This document shows positions 29,035 through 36,218 of a stretch of 64,000 bases of DNA, piece after piece. Positions within the stretch are counted from its first letter, which is position 1. Every line of letters starts with the position of its first letter. The DNA comes from Variovorax sp. PBL-H6 (GTDB taxonomy: Bacteria > Pseudomonadota > Gammaproteobacteria > Burkholderiales > Burkholderiaceae_C). The notes under the pieces are model-generated. The model ran no database searches. It saw only the letters and a program-made list of their open reading frames with translations, and was not told where the DNA came from. The stretch is from the NCBI RefSeq assembly GCF_901827155.1, contig NZ_LR594659.1, forward strand, positions 4,340,001 to 4,404,000, written 5' to 3'. Position numbers and translations under genes: made by a program.

Positions 29035-30627
29035 TCAAGCCATCGCTTCGGCGGCAGTTTCGGCCTTCTCCGCCGGCGCCGAAGTCCGGATTAGGTAGTC
29101 GAAGGCACTCAGCGCCGCCTTTGCGCCGTCACCGGCTGCGATGATGATCTGCTTGAACGGCACTGTCGTCGCATCACCCGCCGCGAACACACCGGGCACC
29201 GACGTCTGGCCCTTCGCGTCGACCACGATCTCGCCGTACTTGGAGAGTTCGAGCGTGCCCTTCAGCCAGTCAGTGTTGGGCACCAGGCCGATCTGCACGA
29301 ACACGCCTTCCAACGGCACATTGCGAGCCTCGGCCGTGACGCGATCCTTGTAGATCAGGCCGTTGACCTTTTGCTGGTCGCCGGTGATCTCGGTTGTCTG
29401 CGCGCTGGTGATGATCTCGACATTGGCAAGGCTCTTGAGCTTGCGCTGGAGCACCGCGTCCGCACGCAGCTGCGTGTCGTACTCGATCAGCGTGACATGG
29501 CCGACGATCCCAGCCAGGTCGATCGCGGCCTCGACACCCGAGTTGCCGCCGCCTATCACCGCAACACGCTTACCCTTGAAGAGCGGCCCGTCACAATGGG
29601 GGCAATAGGCCACACCCTTGTTCTTGTACTCCTGCTCGCCGGGCACATTGATGTTGCGCCAACGTGCGCCAGTCGAGATCACGACTGAGCGGCTCTTGAG
29701 CGAGGCGCCGTTTTCCAGCTTGATCTCGATCAGATCCTTGCCAGGCACCAGCGCCGATGCGCGCTGGAGATTCATGATGTCGACGTCATAGTGACGCACA
29801 TGCTCTTCCAGCGCCAAGGCGAAGCGGGGCCCCTCTGTTTCCTTGATCGAGATGAAGTTCTCGATGCCCAAGGTGTCGAGCACCTGACCGCCGAAGCGCT
29901 CGGAGGCAATGCCCGTCAGGATGCCCTTGCGCGCGGCGTACACCGCCGCTGCCGCACCGGCGGGGCCACCACCCACGATGAGGACATCGAAGGGGGCCTT
30001 GCCGGCGATCTTTCTTGCCTCGCGCTCAACCCCGCTGGTGTCGATCTTCGCGAGAATCTCTTCCAGGCTCATGCGGCCCTGGCCGAACTCGGTACCGTTA
30101 AGGAAAACCGTGGGAACGGCCATGACCTGGCGTTCCTTCACCTCGTCCTGGAACAGCGAGCCGTCGATCATGGTGGTCTTGATGCGCGGGTTCTGCACCG
30201 CCATCAGGTTGAGCGCCTGCACGACGTCGGGACAGTTGTGGCAGGTGAGCGAGATATAGACCTCGAACTCGAAATCGCCGTCCAGCGCGCGGATCTGCTC
30301 GAGCACGGCCTGCTCCACCTTGGGCGGGTAGCCGCCGACCTGGAGCAGCGCCAGGATGAGCGAGGTGAACTCGTGGCCCATGGGCAGGCCGGCAAACCGC
30401 GGACCGTGGCTCTGGCTCGGGCGATTGATCGAGAACGATGGCTTGCGGTGGTTGTCATCGCGGCTCTCGATGACCTTTACCAGGGACGACGACTCCGCCA
30501 CATCATTCAGCAGCGATTGCAGATCGATCGACGCCTTGCTGTCATCGAGCGAAGCGACGATTTCAACGGGCTGTGTGATGCGATCGAGATAGCTTTTCAG
30601 TTGTGCTTTGGTGCCGGCATCGAGCAT
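29035..30627 (-). CDS. ahpF: Alkyl hydroperoxide reductase subunit F
   Basis: NAD(P)H-dependent flavoprotein that reduces AhpC; 530 aa. The N-terminal tandem thioredoxin-fold domain has the CHNC redox pair in the segment [14 protein letters not shown]. The thioredoxin-reductase-like part has FAD site [16 protein letters not shown], the second redox pair CPHCDGP and NAD site [13 protein letters not shown]. The ATG at 30627 is preceded by a GGAG-like site. It follows ahpC by 85 bases with a hairpin in between that may lower its expression. Confidence 0.97.
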   Translation of the reverse strand: MLDAGTKAQLKSYLDRITQPVEIVASLDDSKASIDLQSLLNDVAESSSLVKVIESRDDNHRKPSFSINRPSQSHGPRFAGLPMGHEFTSLILALLQVGGYPPKVEQAVLEQIRALDGDFEFEVYISLTCHNCPDVVQALNLMAVQNPRIKTTMIDGSLFQDEVKERQVMAVPTVFLNGTEFGQGRMSLEEILAKIDTSGVEREARKIAGKAPFDVLIVGGGPAGAAAAVYAARKGILTGIASERFGGQVLDTLGIENFISIKETEGPRFALALEEHVRHYDVDIMNLQRASALVPGKDLIEIKLENGASLKSRSVVISTGARWRNINVPGEQEYKNKGVAYCPHCDGPLFKGKRVAVIGGGNSGVEAAIDLAGIVGHVTLIEYDTQLRADAVLQRKLKSLANVEIITSAQTTEITGDQQKVNGLIYKDRVTAEARNVPLEGVFVQIGLVPNTDWLKGTLELSKYGEIVVDAKGQTSVPGVFAAGDATTVPFKQIIIAAGDGAKAALSAFDYLIRTSAPAEKAETAAEAMA

Positions 30628-30661
30628 GGTGAACTCTCCTCTTTGAAAATCGGAAGACAGA

Positions 30662-30696
30662 AATAGAAAAGCCCGGGTGCGAATGCGCCCGGGCTT
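30662..30696 (-). terminator. Hairpin with T-rich tail between ahpC and ahpF
   Basis: AAGCCCGGG (30669-30677) pairs with CCCGGGCTT (30688-30696) around a 10-base loop. On the minus strand the stem is followed by TTTTCTATTT. This is a good intrinsic terminator shape in the middle of the ahpC-ahpF unit, so it is best read as a partial terminator that makes ahpC more abundant than ahpF. Confidence 0.75.
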
Positions 30697-30712
30697 GGCG
30701 CGAATGGGCGGC

Positions 30713-31285
30713 TTAGATCTTGCCGACCAGATCGAACGACGGCTTGAGCGTCTCGGCACCCTCGGTCCACTTCGCCGGGCAGACTTCACCCGGGTGGGCG
30801 GCGACATACTGGGCCGCCTTCACGCGACGCAGCAGTTCGGCGGCGTCACGGCCGATGCCGTTGTCGTGCACCTCGATGGTCTTGATCTTGCCTTCGGGGT
30901 CGATCACAAAGGTGCCACGATAAGCAAGGCCGGCGTCTTCGCCTTCCTCGATCAGGACCTGGAAGGCGCGTGCGAGCTGCTGGCTCGGGTCGCCGATCAG
31001 GGGATATTTCACCTTGCCGATGGTGTCGGACGTGTCATGCCAGGCCTTGTGGGTGAAGTGTGTGTCGGTGGACACGCCATAGATTTCGACCCCGAGCTTC
31101 TGGAATTCAGCGTAGTGGTCGGCCAAGTCACCGAGTTCGGTCGGGCACACAAAGGTGAAGTCAGCCGGATAAAAGACCACGACCGACCACTTGCCCTTGA
31201 AGTTTTCGTTGCTGACCGGGACGAACTTGCCGTTGTGATAAGCGGTGGCCTTGAACGGAACGATTTCGGTGTTGATCAGGGACAT
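30713..31285 (-). CDS. ahpC: Alkyl hydroperoxide reductase subunit C (peroxiredoxin)
   Basis: Typical 2-Cys peroxiredoxin, 190 aa, reducing hydrogen peroxide, organic peroxides and peroxynitrite. Peroxidatic Cys in [13 protein letters not shown] and resolving Cys in [11 protein letters not shown] are both present. The C-terminal YF-type sensitivity motif is not obvious. An OxyR operator and a TATACT -10 box sit directly upstream. bfr is transcribed divergently. Confidence 0.98.
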   Translation of the reverse strand: MSLINTEIVPFKATAYHNGKFVPVSNENFKGKWSVVVFYPADFTFVCPTELGDLADHYAEFQKLGVEIYGVSTDTHFTHKAWHDTSDTIGKVKYPLIGDPSQQLARAFQVLIEEGEDAGLAYRGTFVIDPEGKIKTIEVHDNGIGRDAAELLRRVKAAQYVAAHPGEVCPAKWTEGAETLKPSFDLVGKI

Positions 31286-31326
31286 GTAGGTTCCTTAGTA
31301 AGACTTGATGTAAATAGCGAACTGCT

Positions 31327-31355
31327 AGTATAACCAATGGTAGACCAGACATCGA
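31327..31355 (-). promoter_or_regulatory. ahpC promoter
   Basis: On the minus strand TATACT (31332-31327) is a good -10 box. At 17 bases upstream the -35 position (31355-31350) is TCGATG, a poor match to TTGACA. The weak -35 abuts the OxyR operator, as expected for an OxyR-activated promoter. Transcription would start near 31320. Confidence 0.7.
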
Positions 31356-31391
31356 TAGGATCTGGCTATGCTTAGAATGAGTACGCCCTAT
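31355..31391. promoter_or_regulatory. OxyR binding site between ahpC and bfr
   Basis: Four tetrads at exact seven-base spacing: ATAG (31355-31358), CTAT (31366-31369), ATGA (31377-31380) and CTAT (31388-31391). The OxyR consensus is ATAG-N7-CTAT-N7-ATAG-N7-CTAT; three tetrads are perfect and the third differs at two positions. It sits at the -35 side of the ahpC promoter and 126 bases before the bfr start, so it might serve both genes. Confidence 0.85.
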
Positions 31392-31516
31392 GCCTCAGCC
31401 CGGTCAATGCGAACACCTATCAACATCACACGCATGCAGAGCGCTCCAACATGGGTTCTCTTGCCTGCGCCTTGGTGCCGCTCACACAATCCATGCTTTT
31501 AGAACAAGGAAGAACC

Positions 31517-31993
31517 ATGAAGGGCGATCCCCAAGTCATCGATCATTTGCAGGCCCAATTGAAAAACGAGCTGACTGCGATCAATCAATATTTCCTGCAC
31601 TACCGCATGCTCAAGCATTGGGGCTTGGACAGGCTGGCCAAGAAGGAATACGAAGAATCCATCGGTGAGATGAAGCACGCAGACAAGCTCATGGATCGGA
31701 TCTTCATGCTGGACGGCCTGCCCAACCTTCAGGACCTGGCCAAGCTTCGTGTAGGCGAGGACGTACCCGAAATCCTGCAGTCCGATCTCGCCTCCGAAAC
31801 GGGCGCGCAGGCCACCATCAAGGACGGAATTGCACACTGCGAGGCGGTTCGCGACTATGTTTCGCGTGATCTCCTGCAAGAGATCCTGGACGACACTGAA
31901 GAGCACATCGACTTCCTCGAGACCCAGATTGATCTGGTCGGCAAGGTCGGGCTGCAGAACTACCTTCAGTCGCAGATGGGCGAGGTCGATTAG
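31517..31993 (+). CDS. bfr: Bacterioferritin
   Basis: Heme-containing 24-mer iron store, 158 aa. The diiron ferroxidase ligands are visible in LKNELTAINQYFLHYRM, YEESIGEMKHADKLMDRI and LLQEILDDTEEHIDFLE. The heme-ligand Met is expected at the subunit interface, in HADKLMDRIFM. The ATG at 31517 has AAGGA upstream; in-frame codons further upstream are not family-like. Divergent from ahpC; bfd follows beyond a terminator. Confidence 0.97.
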   Translation: MKGDPQVIDHLQAQLKNELTAINQYFLHYRMLKHWGLDRLAKKEYEESIGEMKHADKLMDRIFMLDGLPNLQDLAKLRVGEDVPEILQSDLASETGAQATIKDGIAHCEAVRDYVSRDLLQEILDDTEEHIDFLETQIDLVGKVGLQNYLQSQMGEVD

Positions 31994-32015
31994 GACAGTT
32001 GACTCGCTCAGACGA

Positions 32016-32044
32016 CGGGGCCCGCAGGGGCCCCGCTTTTTTTT
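32016..32044 (+). terminator. Intrinsic terminator after bfr
   Basis: CGGGGCC (32016-32022) pairs with GGCCCCG (32029-32035), followed after one C by eight Ts (32037-32044). Strong rho-independent terminator 23 bases after the bfr stop. Confidence 0.92.
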
Positions 32045-32066
32045 GCCCAGTCGGGCCTCATAGTTA

Positions 32067-32096
32067 TTGCAAATGCGAGGAATTCGTATTTATAAT
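32067..32096 (+). promoter_or_regulatory. bfd promoter with a palindrome in its spacer
   Basis: TTGCAA (32067-32072), an 18-base spacer and TATAAT (32091-32096). The spacer is nearly filled by an interrupted palindrome, AAATGCGA-GGAAT-TCGTATTT (32071-32091), whose arms match at 7 of 8 positions. It does not resemble a Fur box. The position suggests an operator for a repressor or a spacer-binding regulator. Confidence 0.65.
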
Positions 32097-32138
32097 CACT
32101 TGTCCAACCAACTGCCAGCCAGACTGCCGCCCACTGCC

Positions 32139-32411
32139 ATGATCGTTTGCGTATGCCGCCGAGTGTCTGATCGTGAGATCGCGCGCCACGTGCGGGCCGG
32201 AATGACCTTCGACGAAGTGCAATTTGAGCTGGGCGTCGCCACCCAGTGCGGCCAATGCGAGACCTGTGCACGCGACGTGGTCGCGCAGTGCAGCGCCTCT
32301 CAGCCGATCGCAGCGCTCAACCGCGAATCGGAGCCGAGTTCGTTCCAGCTTGCGAGCGCCATGACGGAAAGCAGGACATGGAACTCTTCTCGGCCCTCGG
32401 CATCAGCCTGA
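32139..32411 (+). CDS. bfd: Bacterioferritin-associated ferredoxin Bfd
   Basis: [2Fe-2S] protein that delivers electrons to bacterioferritin to release iron, 90 aa. Cluster cysteines are in MIVCVCRRVSD (C4, C6) and ATQCGQCETC. The C-terminal region is about 25 residues longer than the 64 aa E. coli protein and looks unstructured. I placed the start at the ATG 32139, directly at the conserved N-terminus. The last 34 bases overlap a possible small membrane peptide. Confidence 0.92.
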   Translation: MIVCVCRRVSDREIARHVRAGMTFDEVQFELGVATQCGQCETCARDVVAQCSASQPIAALNRESEPSSFQLASAMTESRTWNSSRPSASA

Positions 32412-32452
32412 TCATCGTCAGCGGCTCCGCATGGTGGATCTTCCATAGGTAA
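32378..32452 (+). CDS. Possible 24-residue membrane peptide overlapping the bfd 3' end
   Basis: A short frame of 25 codons opening with ATG at 32378 after AGCAGGA and reading MELFSALGISLIIVSG, then a Trp pair and IFHR. One predicted transmembrane helix with a positively charged end is typical of real bacterial small membrane proteins. It lies between bfd and tonB in the iron region. No homology evidence is available to me. Confidence 0.35.
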   Translation: MELFSALGISLIIVSGSAWWIFHR

Positions 32453-32512
32453 CAGACAGCGGTTTGCTGCATCGGGCGCCTTCGACGGTGTCCGGCACTT
32501 GAATGTTTGATC

Positions 32513-33205
32513 GTGTCTGACCGCTTCTCCCCGCAGCCTCCTACCGTACTAGGCCTCTCACGCAATGCGCTCATCGCTGGGGGCGTAGTTCTGTTCCACG
32601 TCGCGGCGCTCTGGGCATTGCAAAGCGGCCTGCTGCGGCGGGCCGCCGAGGTGGTCATCCCGGTGGAAATCCTGAGCGAATTCATCGAACCGCCCAAACC
32701 CAAGGAAGTGCCGCCTCCTCCGCCACCACCACCCCCACCGAAGCCTCAGGTCACCAAGGCGCCGCCCCCCCCGCGGCCTCAAGCGATTCGCGAACCCAAA
32801 CCCACGCCCGCGCCGAATGCCCCGGTCGGCACGATGGAATCTCCCCCGCCTCCAGCCCCTGTCGCGCCACCCGCCCCACCGGCACCTCCTGCACCGCCGC
32901 CCGCTCCGCCGGCACCACCCGCCGTGCAGTTGCCTTCGGCCGAGGCGGAGTACGCGCAGAGCTGCAAGCCTAACTATCCCGCCATGAGCAGGCGTCTGGG
33001 CGAGCAGGGCAAGGTCGTTGTCAAGGTCGTCGTGGGCGCGGATGGTTTGCCGAAGCAGGTCGATATTCGCAAATCCAGCGGCTTCGATCGCCTGGATGAG
33101 GCCGCAAGAGAGGCCATGCTGAGGTGCCGCTTCTCACCCGGTAAGGTCGGCGGCGTCGCGCAAACGATGTCCTACGACGCTCCCGTCAACTTTGTACTGA
33201 ATTGA
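32513..33205 (+). CDS. tonB: Energy transducer TonB
   Basis: Couples the proton motive force of ExbB/ExbD to outer-membrane siderophore and heme receptors; about 230 aa. An N-terminal anchor (NALIAGGVVLFHVAALWAL) is followed by a long Pro-rich, PPK/PPA repeat spacer (about 50-145) spanning the periplasm and a C-terminal TonB domain (YPAMSRRLGEQGKVVVKVVV, SSGFDRLDEAAREAM). No ATG fits: the start is GTG 32513 or TTG 32507, both with weak ribosome sites. exbB and exbD follow in tight order. Confidence 0.93.
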   Translation: MSDRFSPQPPTVLGLSRNALIAGGVVLFHVAALWALQSGLLRRAAEVVIPVEILSEFIEPPKPKEVPPPPPPPPPPKPQVTKAPPPPRPQAIREPKPTPAPNAPVGTMESPPPPAPVAPPAPPAPPAPPPAPPAPPAVQLPSAEAEYAQSCKPNYPAMSRRLGEQGKVVVKVVVGADGLPKQVDIRKSSGFDRLDEAAREAMLRCRFSPGKVGGVAQTMSYDAPVNFVLN

Positions 33206-33223
33206 TCTTTCTTTGGAGCGCTT

Positions 33224-33937
33224 ATGGATTCCCACTTTGGCCTGATGAGCATCTGGAACCAGGGCGACTTCGTCACTCGGGCGGTGGCTCTGCTCCTGAT
33301 CGGCATGTCGCTCGCGTCGTGGATCGTGATCCTGATCAAGGCGCTGGACATCATCCGGTACAAGCGCCTCGCCAAGCACTCGCAGGACTTCTGGCACAGC
33401 GAAGACTTTGCTACCGCGCTCAACAAGCTTGGCAAGGCTGACGCCAACCCGTTTCGTGCGCTGGCCCTGGAGGGTCGCGAGGCCGCGGCGCACCATCGCA
33501 ATACCAAGGCGCATCTGCACGACGCGCTCGACGTCAGCGACTGGATCACGCGCGCGCTGCGCAACGGCATCGACGAATTCACCGCACGCCTTCAGACGGG
33601 CCTCGCCATCCTGGCCTCCGTCGGCTCTACGGCGCCGTTCATCGGCCTGTTCGGGACGGTGTGGGGCATCTATCACGCCCTGATGAGCATCAGCTCGGCG
33701 GGTCAAGCCACCATCGACAAGGTGGCCGGGCCGATCGGCGAAGCGCTGATCATGACGGCGCTGGGCCTGGCGGTCGCCATTCCGGCCGTACTGGGCTACA
33801 ACGCCCTGGTGCGGGGCAACAAGTTCGTGCTGACCAAGCTCAACAGCTTCGCGCATGACCTGCATGCCTACTTTGTCACCGGCGCGCGGGTGCAAAGCGG
33901 CGTCGAGGCCACCGTGGTCCCGCTCAAGAAAAGCTGA
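33224..33937 (+). CDS. exbB: ExbB/TolQ-family biopolymer transporter
   Basis: Inner-membrane proton-channel subunit of the TonB motor, 237 aa. Three transmembrane segments are visible (about 15-40, 130-155 and 175-195). The conserved LASVGSTAPFIGLFGTVWGI and GPIGEALIMTALGLAVAIPA mark the MotA/TolQ/ExbB family. It begins 18 bases after tonB, so ExbB rather than TolQ is favoured. Confidence 0.95.
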   Translation: MDSHFGLMSIWNQGDFVTRAVALLLIGMSLASWIVILIKALDIIRYKRLAKHSQDFWHSEDFATALNKLGKADANPFRALALEGREAAAHHRNTKAHLHDALDVSDWITRALRNGIDEFTARLQTGLAILASVGSTAPFIGLFGTVWGIYHALMSISSAGQATIDKVAGPIGEALIMTALGLAVAIPAVLGYNALVRGNKFVLTKLNSFAHDLHAYFVTGARVQSGVEATVVPLKKS

Positions 33938-33945
33938 GGAATACC

Positions 33946-34359
33946 ATGGCTTTCGGTACCCAGGACGAACCCGACGAGGTCATGAACGAGATCAACATGA
34001 CGCCGCTGGTCGACGTCATGCTCGTGCTCCTCATCATCTTCATCATCACTGTCCCCGTGATGAAGCATGCCGTGAATATCGACCTTCCCCGCGCCAGCAG
34101 CGAACCGGAGCAGACCAAGCCACAGAACATCCTGTTCACCGTAGCGGCCGATGGCAGCTATTACTGGAACGAGCAGAGGATCGAGGACAGCGAATTAAAG
34201 GGGCGCCTGGCCGCAGAGGCCACCAAGGACCCGCAGCCCGAGCTGCACATCCGCGGCGACAAGGCAGTGCGCTACGAGCGTGTGGCGCAAGCCATGTCGG
34301 CGGCACGCGAAGCGGGCGTGCGCAAGATCGGCTTTATTACCGAACCGGAAGCCAGATAG
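33946..34359 (+). CDS. exbD: ExbD/TolR-family biopolymer transporter
   Basis: Partner of ExbB, 137 aa, with one transmembrane helix (LVDVMLVLLIIFIITVPV) carrying the essential Asp, preceded by EVMNEINMTPL, and a periplasmic domain ending VRKIGFITEPEAR. Eight bases after exbB. Last gene of the tonB-exbB-exbD unit. Confidence 0.95.
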   Translation: MAFGTQDEPDEVMNEINMTPLVDVMLVLLIIFIITVPVMKHAVNIDLPRASSEPEQTKPQNILFTVAADGSYYWNEQRIEDSELKGRLAAEATKDPQPELHIRGDKAVRYERVAQAMSAAREAGVRKIGFITEPEAR

Positions 34360-34392
34360 CCACGCGCGACCGGAAAAAACTCATCGGTGTGA

Positions 34393-34420
34393 TTGACTTT
34401 TAGTTGAGAATCATTATCAT
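34393..34420 (+). promoter_or_regulatory. hemP promoter
   Basis: TTGACT (34393-34398), 16-base spacer, TATCAT (34415-34420). The -10 region is covered by a Fur box, so the promoter should be silent in iron-replete cells. Start expected near 34427. Confidence 0.65.
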
Positions 34421-34424
34421 TCAA
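34406..34424. promoter_or_regulatory. Fur box upstream of hemP
   Basis: The 19 bases at 34406-34424 read, on the complementary strand, TTGAATGATAATGATTCTC. They match the Fur consensus GATAATGATAATCATTATC at 14 of 19 positions. It overlaps the -10 region of the hemP promoter and lies 25 bases before the hemP start. Confidence 0.85.
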
Positions 34425-34448
34425 TCAACTTTCGATGAAGGAATCACG

Positions 34449-34661
34449 ATGCAAGCCGTGTCCAACGCGTTCACTGTCCTGAGCCATCCCTCACTCGATC
34501 ATTCGGGCGGCGGCCGCGCAAGCAGCGAGCCTCCGCGGCCTGCCCCTCTACTCGAGAGCGCAGAGCTTCTCAAAGGCGGCAAGAGCATAGGCATCATGCA
34601 CAACGGCTCGTTGTACCGGCTCCAGGCCACCAAACTTGGCAAGCTGATCCTCACGAAGTAG
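34449..34661 (+). CDS. hemP: Hemin uptake protein HemP
   Basis: Small protein, 70 aa, of the HemP family. The diagnostic C-terminus is present: GGKSIGIMHNGSLYRLQ followed by TKLGKLILTK. In related bacteria HemP is needed for induction of heme-uptake genes. I chose the ATG at 34449 (AAGGA upstream) over 34404, which would place the start inside the Fur box. No receptor gene follows here; the next gene is convergent. Confidence 0.92.
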   Translation: MQAVSNAFTVLSHPSLDHSGGGRASSEPPRPAPLLESAELLKGGKSIGIMHNGSLYRLQATKLGKLILTK

Positions 34662-34786
34662 GTCGGTTCGCCCCTCTTTCAAGTTTCATCGTGGGGCGAC
34701 TCGAGGAGATCTGATCTCCAAAGGGTCGTTTTTTGCTAGCCAACGGCTTCTTTGCCACTAGCCAAGCTTTTTTTCACGTCGAACTT

Positions 34787-34809
34787 AAAAAAGCCGACCC
34801 AACGTCGGC
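34787..34809 (-). terminator. Terminator of the GlcG/HbpS-like gene
   Basis: GCCGAC (34793-34798) pairs with GTCGGC (34804-34809) around a five-base loop, followed on the minus strand by six Ts (34792-34787). On the plus strand a shorter GTTTT follows, so it may also act weakly on hemP transcripts. Confidence 0.8.
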
Positions 34810-34827
34810 GTTTTGCATGGGCTGACC

Positions 34828-35235
34828 TCAGAGACCGAGCGCGGCGATGCCCGCCCTGGCGATCTGTGCGTCTTCGTTGGACTTGACGCCACTCACGCCG
34901 ACGGCCCCGATCACTTGGCCGTCTTTGACGATCGGCACACCACCCTCGAGCAGGCCGTCGATGCCAGGCGCCGACAAGAAGGACGTACGGCCGCCATTGA
35001 CCATGTCTTCGTAGACCTTGCTCTCGCGCCGTCCCATGGCCGCTGTGTGGGCCTTGGCGGGCGCGATATGCGACGAGATGGCGGCGGCGTCGTCCAATCG
35101 CTGCAGCCACAGCAGGTTGCCGGCATCGTCCACGATGGCGATGGTCACGGCCCAGTTGTTCTTGAGCGCTTCGGCCTCAGCTGCGGCGGCGATCACCTTG
35201 ACATCGGCGAGTTCGAGAAAGGACTTGGTCTTCAT
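34828..35235 (-). CDS. GlcG/HbpS-family (DUF336) protein, possible heme binder
   Basis: A 135 aa protein of the HbpS/GlcG family, some members of which bind heme. It shows VTIAIVDDAGNLLWLQRLDDA, then a helical segment with KAHTAAMGR, and the glycine-rich GLLEGGVPIVKDGQVIGAVGVSG. The start at 35235 (MKTKSFLEL) fits the family; an earlier ATG at 35310 adds a non-conserved tail. Converges on hemP across the terminator, supporting a heme or iron link, but a glycolate-locus role is also possible. Confidence 0.8.
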   Translation of the reverse strand: MKTKSFLELADVKVIAAAAEAEALKNNWAVTIAIVDDAGNLLWLQRLDDAAAISSHIAPAKAHTAAMGRRESKVYEDMVNGGRTSFLSAPGIDGLLEGGVPIVKDGQVIGAVGVSGVKSNEDAQIARAGIAALGL

Positions 35236-35400
35236 GGTTGTTGCAAGTAATGAGCAAACGCCAAGCATAGCGCCCGAGCCTCCGAAATCTGCGGTGCGCT
35301 TTAGCGCCATGAAGAGGCGGGTCTTTTCCCGGCCGGATCCTTGCAGCCCCCTAGAATGCCCCCAACTGCTGCTTTGCAGCCAACATCAGGAGTTTCAGCA

Positions 35401-36102
35401 ATGAACGACCGCGTCAACACCCTTGCCACTTCCGTCGGCTACGGACAGGCGCTGCCGCAAGCCGAGCGGCAACGCGTCCTGCGCAACACTTACTGGTTGC
35501 TCGCGTTGAGCCTGCTGCCTACCGTATTGGGTGCCTGGCTCGGCGTCGCGACCGGAATCACCCGCGCGCTCAGCGGCGGCATTGGCCTCATGGTGTTCCT
35601 GGGCGGTGCCTTCGCCTTCATGTTTGCCATCGAGAAGACCAAGAACTCCGCGGCCGGCGTCCCCGTTCTGCTGGGCTTTACCTTTTTCATGGGCCTGATG
35701 CTGTCGCGCCTCATCGCAATGGTGCTGGGCTTCAGCAACGGCTCCGAATTGATCATGACCGCCTTTGGCGGTACGGCAGGCGTGTTCTTCGTGATGGCTT
35801 CGCTGGCCACGGTGATCAAGCGCGACTTGTCCGGCATGGGCAAGTGGCTGTTCGTCGGTGCATTGGTGCTGATGATCGGCGCGATCATCAACGTGTTCGT
35901 CGGCTCCAGCGCCGGCATGCTCGCGATCTCGGTCGCGGCAATCGGCATCTTCTCGGCTTTCATGCTGTATGACCTCAAGCAGATCATGGACGGCGGCGAA
36001 ACCAACTACATCAGCGCCACGCTGGCGCTCTACCTGGACATGTTCAACGTGTTCCAGAGTCTGCTCGCCCTGCTCGGGATCTTCGGCGGCGAGCGCGACT
36101 GA
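35401..36102 (+). CDS. Bax inhibitor-1/YccA family membrane protein
   Basis: A 233 aa integral membrane protein with seven predicted helices from about residue 30 on (LLALSLLPTVLGAWLG to LALLGIFGG). The family signature near the C-terminus is present: FMLYDLKQIMDGGETNYI, followed by LYLDMFNVFQSLL. In bacteria such proteins (YccA, YetJ) interact with FtsH or conduct calcium; the role here is not known. CAGGAG lies upstream of the ATG, and a strong terminator follows. Confidence 0.93.
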   Translation: MNDRVNTLATSVGYGQALPQAERQRVLRNTYWLLALSLLPTVLGAWLGVATGITRALSGGIGLMVFLGGAFAFMFAIEKTKNSAAGVPVLLGFTFFMGLMLSRLIAMVLGFSNGSELIMTAFGGTAGVFFVMASLATVIKRDLSGMGKWLFVGALVLMIGAIINVFVGSSAGMLAISVAAIGIFSAFMLYDLKQIMDGGETNYISATLALYLDMFNVFQSLLALLGIFGGERD

Positions 36103-36120
36103 TCGCCGGCTCCTCAGCTG

Positions 36121-36143
36121 AAAGGGCCTTCGGGCCCTTTTTT
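36121..36143 (+). terminator. Terminator after the Bax inhibitor-1 gene
   Basis: AAAGGGCC (36121-36128), TTCG tetraloop, then GGCCCTTT (36133-36140) and further Ts to 36143. Strong, and symmetrical enough to act also for the convergent rlmD transcript. Confidence 0.92.
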
Positions 36144-36218
36144 CATTGCAGGCCCCAAGATGAAAGCCCCCTCGGTGAACAGTGACCACTCGAAGTGAGG
36201 GAGCGTGGGGGCCAATTT

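Noticed and set aside
31392..31516. Possible bfr promoter TTGCCT...CACAAT
   Set aside because: An 18-base spacer with two poor hexamers; too weak to call.
32690..32930. Repeats in tonB that look like a microsatellite
   Set aside because: They encode the normal proline-rich periplasmic spacer of TonB; imperfect codon repeats are expected.
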